Positions 1-5,287 of a stretch of 6,208 bases of DNA are shown piece after piece (the first letter of the stretch is position 1; each line of letters starts with the position of its first letter). The position numbers and the translations under genes are program-made. The notes under the pieces were generated by a model. It saw nothing but the letters and a program-made list of their open reading frames with translations, was not told the DNA's origin and searched no databases. Source of the DNA: Cupriavidus sp. (GTDB lineage: Bacteria; Pseudomonadota; Gammaproteobacteria; Burkholderiales; Burkholderiaceae); assembly GCA_013362725.1 (NCBI GenBank), contig JABFVP010000090.1, forward strand, positions 1-6,208, in the 5' to 3' direction.

Positions 1-1
1 G

Positions 2-394
2 GCGCTGGCGCGCGCGCTGGTGCACCACCCGCAGCTGTTGCTGCTCGACGAACCGCTGGGCGCGCTGGATGCGCTGACGCGCATCGAAATGCAGGCGCTG
101 ATTGAATCGCTGTGGCGCCGGCTGGGTTTCACCGCGCTGCTGGTCACGCACGATGTCTCCGAAGCGGTGGCGCTGGCCGACCGCATCGTGCTGATCGAGG
201 ACGGCCGCATCGCCATGGACACGCGCGTGGCGCTGGCGCGTCCGCGCGAACGCGGCGCCGCGGGCTTTGCGCAACTGGAAGCCGAGGTGCTGCAGCGGGT
301 GATGCGGCCGTCGCCAGCCGGCGGGCAGTCCGGTGCGCAGGTACCCGGCGCAAGCGCGGCAACCGCGCCGCTAAATGTGAGCTGGGCGGCCTGA
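2..394 (+). CDS. ssuB: Aliphatic sulfonate ABC transporter ATP-binding protein SsuB, 3' part only
   Basis: This is the C-terminal half of an ABC ATPase that powers import of alkanesulfonates (the SsuABC system) when sulfate is scarce. It acts on the inner face of the cytoplasmic membrane. The frame is open from base 2, so the start, Walker A and most of the signature motif lie upstream of the window. Counting the first visible codon as 1, Walker B is LLLLDEP (12-18, with D16 and E17), the D-loop is GALDA (20-24) and the H-loop is VTHD with H50. The stretch from Walker B through LTRIEMQ, and the closing ...LNVSWAA, resemble SsuB more than other nitrate/sulfonate/taurine-family ATPases; TauB is the main alternative. 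The Ala/Gly-rich tail after about residue 98 is poorly conserved in the family. It is presumably the last gene of an ssu operon, since a 190-base gap follows. Confidence 0.85.
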   Translation, partial: ALARALVHHPQLLLLDEPLGALDALTRIEMQALIESLWRRLGFTALLVTHDVSEAVALADRIVLIEDGRIAMDTRVALARPRERGAAGFAQLEAEVLQRVMRPSPAGGQSGAQVPGASAATAPLNVSWAA

Positions 395-402
395 CGGCAG
401 CG

Positions 403-433
403 CGCCGGCCAGGCTTGCTCCGTCGTGCCGGCG
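403..433 (+). terminator. Possible hairpin downstream of ssuB
   Basis: A 7-bp perfect inverted repeat (CGCCGGC at 403-409, GCCGGCG at 427-433) with a 17-base loop begins 8 bases after the ssuB stop codon. No T-run follows, so it does not look like a strong intrinsic terminator. In DNA this GC-rich such a repeat can arise by chance, and a third copy of GCCGGCG at 465-471 could compete for pairing. It is listed because its position suits the end of the ssu operon. Confidence 0.25.
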
Positions 434-457
434 GGTGCATATCGACAGTCCTTAATC

Positions 458-490
458 TTCATATGCCGGCGCCTGCCAAACTCCTATCAT
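458..490 (+). promoter_or_regulatory. Weak candidate promoter upstream of the EAL-like gene
   Basis: The ssuB to EAL-gene gap (395-584) is locally less GC-rich around 450-490. TATCAT at 485-490 matches the sigma-70 -10 consensus at five of six positions. There is no good -35 at normal spacing: TATGCC sits 17 bases upstream, and TTCATA (458-463) is 21 bases away. If real, this promoter would give a leader of roughly 90 bases. Otherwise the gap shows only the hairpin at 403-433 and the ribosome binding site AAGGA at 575-579. Confidence 0.2.
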
Positions 491-584
491 GAGCAGGCAG
501 GGGCCGCTGGCATCGCGCTTGCCCATCACCAACCAGACCTGAGGCCCGAATGTCCCGAATGGCCCGGTCAACCCAAGGATCACC

Positions 585-1451
585 ATGCCAGGCGTGCATG
601 AACCCACGGGCGCAGCGTCTGCGCTCCAACGCTATCTCGACTCGCTGCCGCGCCAGCCGCTGGCGGACCGGCAACTATGGCGCGATGCGCGCGGTCAGGT
701 GCAGGGCCAGTTCTTCAACTGCTCGCTGACCAGCGCGTTCGAGCCGCTGGTGACGCTGGCGGACCGGCAGGTGGTGGCGCATGAAGGCGCCATCCATACC
801 TATGCCGACGATGGCGTCGGCCTGGCGGCATGGAAGCTGTTCGCGATGGCGGCGGACGATCACACCCTGGTGTCGCTGGACCGGCTGTCGCGCCTGTTGC
901 ACGCCATCAACTACTTTGCCGCGGACGGCGAGCACAAGCTGGTGCTGAACGTGCACAACCGGCTGCTGGCCGCGGTGGCCGACGACCACGGCGCGGCCTT
1001 CCGGCGCGCGCTGCAGTCGCTGGGGTTGCCGCTGGAGCGCTTCGTGATCCAGGTGCCAGCCAGTGCCAACGATGATCTCGGGCTGTTGCTGCATGTGGTG
1101 GGCAATTACCGGCGCAATGGCTTCGCGGTGAGCCTGCAGGCGTCGGATCCGGCCGAGGCGGGTGCGCTGATGGCGCATGCGCTGCCGGACTGGCTCAAGC
1201 TGGACATGCGCCGCACCTGGACCGACCGCCAGCTGGCCGGGCTGCGCGCCAGCGCGGCCAGCGCCGGCGTCACGCTGATCGGGCGGCGCCTGCAGGACGC
1301 CGAGAGCATCGAGCGGCTGCAGGCCGCCGGCATCGGCCTGGGGCAGGGCGCCTTTGCCGGCGGGCTGGTGAGCGCGGCCGGGCTGCGCGCGGCCGAAGCG
1401 TCGGCTGCGCACGCCGCGCCATCGCAAGCACTGAACGAGGAGCGGGTATGA
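585..1451 (+). CDS. Degenerate EAL-domain protein, probably without phosphodiesterase activity
   Basis: A 288-residue cytoplasmic protein with no signal peptide or membrane segment. Its C-terminal two thirds follow the EAL (cyclic-di-GMP phosphodiesterase) fold pattern, but the active site is eroded. EAL reads EGA (67-69). The Asn-containing strand survives as LNVHN (121-125). The LEITE strand reads IQVPAS (155-160), without its metal-binding Glu. The DDFG loop is replaced by SLQASDPAEA (183-192). The KID strand survives as LKLD (204-207). The AEGVE strand reads IGRRLQD (232-238), without its Glu. The QGY/F motif survives as QGAF (254-257). Established EAL enzymology needs the missing acidic residues for metal and water activation, so I infer a binding or protein-interaction role, or a loss of ancestral function. 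The start is supported by AAGGA at 575-579, five bases before ATG. The stop overlaps the next start by four bases (ATGA). No GGDEF or sensory domain is attached. Confidence 0.75.
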   Translation: MPGVHEPTGAASALQRYLDSLPRQPLADRQLWRDARGQVQGQFFNCSLTSAFEPLVTLADRQVVAHEGAIHTYADDGVGLAAWKLFAMAADDHTLVSLDRLSRLLHAINYFAADGEHKLVLNVHNRLLAAVADDHGAAFRRALQSLGLPLERFVIQVPASANDDLGLLLHVVGNYRRNGFAVSLQASDPAEAGALMAHALPDWLKLDMRRTWTDRQLAGLRASAASAGVTLIGRRLQDAESIERLQAAGIGLGQGAFAGGLVSAAGLRAAEASAAHAAPSQALNEERV

Positions 1452-2119
1452 CGCCATCGGACAGGACTGTTCCTGGCCGCGCCACGCGGCTGGTAATTCC
1501 CCGCCACCTGCAGGTGCTGACGGTGCCCGGCTTGCACGGCAGCGGCCCGGGGCACTGGCAGAGCCGCTGGGAACAGCAGTTTCCGGACTGGCAGCGGGTC
1601 GAGCAGCATGACTGGTCGCGCCCGAGCCTGCCGCTGTGGGCCGAGCGCGTTTCCGAGGGCGTGATGCGGGCCCGGCGCGTGGCCGCTCGCGGCGCCGTGC
1701 TGGTTGCGCACAGCTTCGGCTGCCTGGCGACGCTGCGCCAGGCGGTGCTGGACCCGGTCGGCATCGCCGGCGCGTTGCTGGTGGCGCCGGCGGATCCGGA
1801 CAAGTTCGGGGTGGCGGCGTTGCTGCCCGCCTACCGGCTGCCGTTCCCGACCATCCTCGCGGCCAGCCGCAACGACCCGTGGATGCCGCAGCGCACGGCC
1901 TTCTCGTGGGGCACGCTGTGGGGCAGCGAACTGGTCGACGTGGGTTATCTCGGCCATATCAATGCCGACTCGGGCCTGGGCGAGTGGCCGGAAGGCCTCG
2001 CCCTGCTCGATACGCTGGTGCAGCGCATCGTCCAGGCAGGCGACAGCGGCACGCAAAGTGCCGCATCAACCCCTTGGGAGGCGGAGGTCGAAGTCGCTTC
2101 GACGCTCCCTTATATCTAA
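1448..2119 (+). CDS. RBBP9/YdeN-family alpha/beta serine hydrolase
   Basis: A 223-residue small alpha/beta hydrolase of the RBBP9/YdeN type, whose natural substrates are mostly unknown. Visible features are the N-terminal strand and oxyanion region VPGLHGSGPGHW (26-37), the nucleophile elbow AHSFG with Ser89, an acid in SRNDPW with Asp143, and the catalytic His in GYLGHIN with His170. Ser-Asp-His order and spacing fit an active enzyme. The core ends near residue 197. The last 25 or so residues are not typical of this short family and run into the AT-rich regulatory island, so they are probably a disordered tail. The start is set by GAGGAG at 1437-1442, five bases before ATG, and by the ATGA overlap with the EAL-like gene, which implies coupled translation. 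It probably ends the two-gene unit, since an apparent new promoter follows. The family call is fairly secure; substrate and pathway cannot be read from sequence. Confidence 0.8.
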   Translation: MTPSDRTVPGRATRLVIPRHLQVLTVPGLHGSGPGHWQSRWEQQFPDWQRVEQHDWSRPSLPLWAERVSEGVMRARRVAARGAVLVAHSFGCLATLRQAVLDPVGIAGALLVAPADPDKFGVAALLPAYRLPFPTILAASRNDPWMPQRTAFSWGTLWGSELVDVGYLGHINADSGLGEWPEGLALLDTLVQRIVQAGDSGTQSAASTPWEAEVEVASTLPYI

Positions 2120-2126
2120 ACCGTCT

Positions 2127-2160
2127 AAGAAAATTCATAAAGATTCGTTCTTTTTATAAA
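2127..2160 (+). promoter_or_regulatory. Putative CysB-regulated promoter of the cys operon
   Basis: Bases 2111-2160 hold only 11 G or C in 50, against mostly GC-rich flanks. A good -10 candidate, TATAAA, lies at 2155-2160. The -35 is poor: AATTCA (2132-2137) at 17 bases, or TTCATA (2134-2139) at 15 bases, as expected of an activator-dependent promoter. Repeated elements are TCATAAAG (2135-2142) and TTATAAAG (2154-2161), seven of eight identical and 19 bases apart; the pair TCTAA at 2115-2119 and 2124-2128; and a short inverted repeat AAGAA (2127-2131) / TTCTT (2148-2152). These could be LysR-type operator half-sites. Assigning CysB as the regulator is inference from the downstream genes. Transcription would start near 2167, leaving a leader of about 110 bases before cysT. 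Confidence 0.6.
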
Positions 2161-2187
2161 GGCGGCTCTGCAGAATCTGTCTCGTAG

Positions 2188-2208
2188 GCCGGCGCAATAT
2201 GCGCCGGC
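2188..2208 (+). repeat. Perfect 9-bp stem-loop in the leader upstream of cysT
   Basis: GCCGGCGCA (2188-2196) pairs perfectly with TGCGCCGGC (2200-2208) around a three-base ATA loop, giving a compact and very stable hairpin. No T-run follows, so simple intrinsic termination is unlikely. It sits between the candidate promoter and cysT, 67 bases before the cysT start. It could be an mRNA-stabilising element, an attenuator component, or a leftover intercistronic hairpin from a gene that once stood between promoter and cysT. The sequence alone does not choose among these. Confidence 0.6.
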
Positions 2209-2275
2209 GTCATAAGCAACGGCGTGCCGGACCGGGCCATCGGCCTGGCAGCGCACCGCTCACAGACGAGACGAC

Positions 2276-3235
2276 ATGCCTCCATCCCTCTCCCTGGCGG
2301 ACACGCCGCCGCCAGCCGCGCCGCGCGCGCCCGGTTCGGGCGCGTCCGCGCCGCGCAAGCCGTCGACGCAGCGCTTCACCGTGCTGCCGGGCTTCGGCCT
2401 GTCGCTCGGCTTCACGCTGTTCTACCTGACGCTGATCGTGCTGGTGCCGCTGTCGGCCACGTTCCTGAAGACCTTCACGATGACGTGGGACGCGTTCTGG
2501 ACCGCGATCACGGCGCCGCGCGTGGTGGCATCGCTGCAGCTGAGCTTCGGCGCGTCGCTGATCGCTGCCATTGTCAATACGGTGTTCGGGCTGGTCGTCG
2601 CGTGGGTACTGGTGCGCTACCGCTTTGCCGGCAAGCGCCTGATCGATGCGCTGGTCGACCTGCCGTTCGCGCTGCCGACCGCGGTGGCCGGCATCGCGCT
2701 GACCGCGCTGTTCGCCGGCAACGGCTGGATCGGCCGCTACCTGGAACCGCTCGGCATCAAGGTCGCGTTCACGCCGCTGGGCGTGGTGGTGGCGCTGACC
2801 TTTATCGGCCTGCCGTTCGTGGTGCGCACGGTGCAGCCGGTGCTGGAAGATGTCGAGCAGGAGCTGGAAGAGGCCGCGGCCAGCCTCGGCGCCAACCGGC
2901 TGCAGACCTTCCGCCGCGTGATCCTGCCGGCGATCCTGCCGGCGCTGCTGACCGGGTTTGCGCTGTCGTTCGCGCGCGCCACCGGCGAGTACGGCTCGGT
3001 GGTATTTATCTCGGGCAACATGCCGATGGTGTCCGAGATCGCGCCGCTGATGATCTATTCCAAGCTGGAGCAGTACGACTACGCCGGCGCGACCGCGGTG
3101 GCGGTGGTGATGCTGGTGATCTCGTTCGCACTGCTGCTGCTGATCAACCTGCTGCAGGCCTGGACGCGCCGCCACCAGTCCGGTGCCCGCGCCGCGCTGG
3201 CACCGGCAGCGCCCGCCACGGGCAAGGAGTTCTGA
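2276..3235 (+). CDS. cysT: Sulfate/thiosulfate ABC transporter permease CysT (CysU)
   Basis: One of two inner-membrane permease subunits of the CysTWA importer, which moves sulfate or thiosulfate from a periplasmic binding protein into the cytoplasm for cysteine synthesis. It has 319 residues, about 40 more than E. coli CysT; the excess is mainly a Pro/Ala/Ser-rich cytoplasmic N-terminus (1-35) and a short Ala-rich C-terminal tail. Hydrophobic segments lie near 41-63, 92-114, 128-147, 166-185, 217-233 and 272-293. The EAA loop that docks on the ATPase is EEAAASLGAN...ILPAI (198-220), and ATGEYGSVVFISGN (235-248) is typical of CysT. ATG at 2276 is the only sensible start, because the next in-frame Met (69) lies beyond the first membrane segment. 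Its ribosome binding site is weak (ACGAG at 2266-2270). It is the first visible gene of the cys operon, with cysW following after one base. No binding-protein gene precedes it here. Confidence 0.95.
   Translation: MPPSLSLADTPPPAAPRAPGSGASAPRKPSTQRFTVLPGFGLSLGFTLFYLTLIVLVPLSATFLKTFTMTWDAFWTAITAPRVVASLQLSFGASLIAAIVNTVFGLVVAWVLVRYRFAGKRLIDALVDLPFALPTAVAGIALTALFAGNGWIGRYLEPLGIKVAFTPLGVVVALTFIGLPFVVRTVQPVLEDVEQELEEAAASLGANRLQTFRRVILPAILPALLTGFALSFARATGEYGSVVFISGNMPMVSEIAPLMIYSKLEQYDYAGATAVAVVMLVISFALLLLINLLQAWTRRHQSGARAALAPAAPATGKEF
3224..3229 (+). promoter_or_regulatory. Ribosome binding site that fixes the cysW start
   Basis: AAGGAG lies inside the last codons of cysT, seven bases before ATG at 3237. 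This selects that ATG over an in-frame GTG at 3183, which would add 18 residues deep inside cysT and has no comparable site. It is far closer to consensus than the site before cysT. Confidence 0.85.
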
Positions 3236-3236
3236 G

Positions 3237-4178
3237 ATGGCCGGAGCAATCTCGGGACGCCTGGGCGGGCACGGCAGCGCCAGCGGACCTCACCGCTTCG
3301 AAGCCACCGGCGAGGCGCCATGGGTGCGCTACACGCTGATCGCGGTGGCGGTGCTGTTCCTGACGCTGTTCCTGTTCGTGCCGCTGGCATCGGTGTTCTA
3401 TGAAGCCTTGCGCAAGGGCGTGCAGACCTACTGGGAAGCGCTGGTCGAGCCCGACGCGCTGGCCGCGATCCAGCTCACGCTGACCGTGGCGGCAATCGCG
3501 GTGCCGCTGAACGTGGTGTTCGGCGTCGCGGCGGCGTGGGCCATCGCCAAGTTCGACTTCCGCGGCAAGAACCTGCTGATCACGCTGATCGACCTGCCGT
3601 TCTCGGTGTCGCCGGTGATCTCGGGCCTGGTCTACGTGCTGCTGTTCGGCGCGCAGGGATGGCTGGGTCCGTGGCTGGAAGCGCACGACATCAAGATCAT
3701 GTTCGCAGTGCCGGGCATCGTGCTGGCCACCATCTTCGTCACCTTTCCCTTCGTCGCGCGCGAGCTGATCCCGCTGATGCAGGCGCAGGGCAGCGAAGAG
3801 GAAGAGGCCGCGATCGTGCTGGGCGCGTCGGGCTGGCAGACCTTCCGCCATATCACGCTGCCCAATATCCGCTGGGGCCTGCTGTACGGCGTAATCCTGT
3901 GCAATGCGCGCGCGATGGGAGAGTTCGGCGCGGTGTCGGTGGTGTCGGGCCATATCCGCGGGCTGACCAACACCATGCCGCTGCACGTCGAGATCCTCTA
4001 CAACGAGTACAACTTCGCGGCCGCGTTCGCGGTGGCGTCGCTGCTGACACTGCTGGCGCTGATTACGCTGGGCATCAAGACGCTGGTGGAATTCCGCGCC
4101 CGCAAGGAAACCGAAGAGGCCGCGCCGGAGCGGCCGCTGGCAAGCGTGCCGGCTTCAGTGCAAGGACAAGCATCATGA
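3237..4178 (+). CDS. cysW: Sulfate/thiosulfate ABC transporter permease CysW
   Basis: The second inner-membrane permease, which pairs with CysT to form the sulfate channel. It has 313 residues, slightly longer than E. coli CysW (about 290) because of a Gly/Ser-rich N-terminus and an acidic-to-Ala C-terminal tail. Membrane segments lie near 32-54, 76-104, 112-137, 157-176, 212-224 and 260-284. The ATPase-docking EAA loop is EEEEAAIVLGASGW...TLPNI (187-211), and ARAMGEFGAVSVVSGHIRG (224-242) is characteristic of CysW. LPFSVSPVISGLVY (120-133) matches the corresponding LPF...P region in CysT (129-140), consistent with paralogous permeases. ATG begins one base after the cysT stop. The stop overlaps the cysA start by four bases (ATGA), so cysT, cysW and cysA should be made together in balanced amounts. 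Confidence 0.95.
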   Translation: MAGAISGRLGGHGSASGPHRFEATGEAPWVRYTLIAVAVLFLTLFLFVPLASVFYEALRKGVQTYWEALVEPDALAAIQLTLTVAAIAVPLNVVFGVAAAWAIAKFDFRGKNLLITLIDLPFSVSPVISGLVYVLLFGAQGWLGPWLEAHDIKIMFAVPGIVLATIFVTFPFVARELIPLMQAQGSEEEEAAIVLGASGWQTFRHITLPNIRWGLLYGVILCNARAMGEFGAVSVVSGHIRGLTNTMPLHVEILYNEYNFAAAFAVASLLTLLALITLGIKTLVEFRARKETEEAAPERPLASVPASVQGQAS

Positions 4179-5287
4179 GCATCCAGGTCAAGAACGTAGA
4201 GAAGCGCTTTGGCGATTTTGTCGCGCTGGACCATGTCTCGCTCGATTTCGACGAGGGCGAGCTGACCGCGCTGCTGGGGCCATCCGGCTGCGGCAAGACC
4301 ACGCTGCTGCGCATCATCGCCGGGCTGGAGCGCGCCGACGCCGGCCAGATCGTGCTGGCCGGGCGCGATGCCTCGGACCAGCACGTGCGCCAGCGCCAGG
4401 TGGGCTTCGTGTTCCAGCATTACGCGCTGTTCAAGCATATGAGCGTGTTCGAGAACGTCGCCTTCGGCCTGCGCGTGAAGCCGCGCGCCGAGCGCCCGAA
4501 CGAGGCGCAGATCCGCGACAAGGTGCATGCGCTGCTCGACCTGGTCCAGCTCGACTGGCTCGCCGACCGCTACCCGGCGCAGCTGTCGGGCGGCCAGCGC
4601 CAGCGCATCGCACTGGCGCGCGCGCTGGCGGTGGAGCCACGCGTGCTGCTGCTCGACGAGCCGTTCGGCGCGCTCGACGCCAAGGTCCGCAAGGAACTGC
4701 GCCGCTGGCTGCGGCGCCTGCACGACGAGCTGCACGTGACCAGCGTGTTCGTCACGCACGACCAGGAAGAAGCGTTGGAAGTGGCCGACCAGGTGGTGCT
4801 GATGAACCGCGGCCGCGTCGAGCAGTTTGGTTCGCCCGAGGCGGTCTACAACCATCCGGCCACGCCGTTCGTGTTCGGCTTCCTCGGCAACGTGAACCTG
4901 TTCCACGGGCGGCTTGAAGTGGGCGAGAGCGGCGGCCTGCTGCATACCGGCGAAGCGGTGCTGCCGGTGGTCGGCAGTGGCCATGAAACCGCGGGCGATG
5001 CGGTGGCCTATGTCCGCCCGCACGACCTGGACCTGGAGCGCTATTCCCCAGGTGCCGACGGCATTGCCGTGACGCTGCGCCGCGCGTTGACGCTGGGCCC
5101 GGTGGCGCAGCTCGAGCTCGAGCGCGAAGACAACCAGGACGTGATCGAGGTGGCGCTGCCGCTCGATCGCTTCCGCCACGCGGGTTTCCGCGAGGGCGAG
5201 CTGCTCGCCGTGCGCCCGCGCCAGCTGCGCGTCTTTACGCAAGCCAACGGCTCCGCCCCCATCCAAAAGCAAGAGGCCGCACGATGA
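4175..5287 (+). CDS. cysA: Sulfate/thiosulfate ABC transporter ATP-binding protein CysA
   Basis: The ATPase subunit that drives sulfate/thiosulfate import (TC 3.A.1.6), working on the cytoplasmic face of CysT and CysW. It has 370 residues, close to the family's usual 350-370. All nucleotide-binding motifs are intact: Walker A GPSGCGKT (35-42), Q-loop Q81 in FQHYALF, signature LSGGQ (137-141), Walker B VLLLDEP (157-163, with D161 and E162), D-loop GALD (165-168) and H-loop H195. FQHYALFKHMSVFENVAFGL (80-99) is typical of CysA. Residues from about 240 form the regulatory TOBE-like domain, with AYVRPHDLDL (278-287) and AVRPRQLRVF (345-354). The start is supported by AAGGA at 4162-4166, eight bases upstream, and by the ATGA overlap with cysW. 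It ends in another ATGA overlap with cysB. Confidence 0.96.
   Translation: MSIQVKNVEKRFGDFVALDHVSLDFDEGELTALLGPSGCGKTTLLRIIAGLERADAGQIVLAGRDASDQHVRQRQVGFVFQHYALFKHMSVFENVAFGLRVKPRAERPNEAQIRDKVHALLDLVQLDWLADRYPAQLSGGQRQRIALARALAVEPRVLLLDEPFGALDAKVRKELRRWLRRLHDELHVTSVFVTHDQEEALEVADQVVLMNRGRVEQFGSPEAVYNHPATPFVFGFLGNVNLFHGRLEVGESGGLLHTGEAVLPVVGSGHETAGDAVAYVRPHDLDLERYSPGADGIAVTLRRALTLGPVAQLELEREDNQDVIEVALPLDRFRHAGFREGELLAVRPRQLRVFTQANGSAPIQKQEAAR

Noticed and set aside
585..1451. EAL-like gene as a pseudogene
   Set aside because: The frame is intact over 288 codons, with a good ribosome binding site and a precise overlap with the next gene. Motif loss is by substitution, not truncation, so a non-catalytic functional protein is more likely.
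2161..2187. Remnant of an sbp coding sequence between promoter and hairpin
   Set aside because: The nine or so codons ending at TAG (2185-2187) do not resemble the C-terminus of sulfate-binding proteins, so deletion is inferred only from layout, not from a visible gene fragment.
2199..2429. Small open frame starting inside the leader hairpin
   Set aside because: Its product is mostly Arg, Ser and Pro, it overlaps cysT out of frame, and its start codon is buried in the stem-loop. A leader peptide cannot be argued from it.
2210..3175. Minus-strand open frame opposite cysT
   Set aside because: The translation is dominated by Arg, Gln and His with no domain, and the opposite strand encodes a clear CysT permease.
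3183..3236. GTG start for cysW at 3183
   Set aside because: It would overlap cysT by 53 bases without a good ribosome binding site, whereas ATG at 3237 follows AAGGAG at ideal spacing.
3536..4174. In-frame upstream extension of cysA
   Set aside because: The reading frame stays open far upstream, but that part overlaps cysW out of frame and has no ABC features. ATG at 4175 has a ribosome binding site and starts at the conserved ABC N-terminus.
3998..5272. Long minus-strand open frame of 424 codons opposite cysW and cysA
   Set aside because: It is antisense to two certain genes, its translation is rich in His, Gln and Arg with no recognisable domain, and such frames are a routine by-product of GC-rich codon usage.
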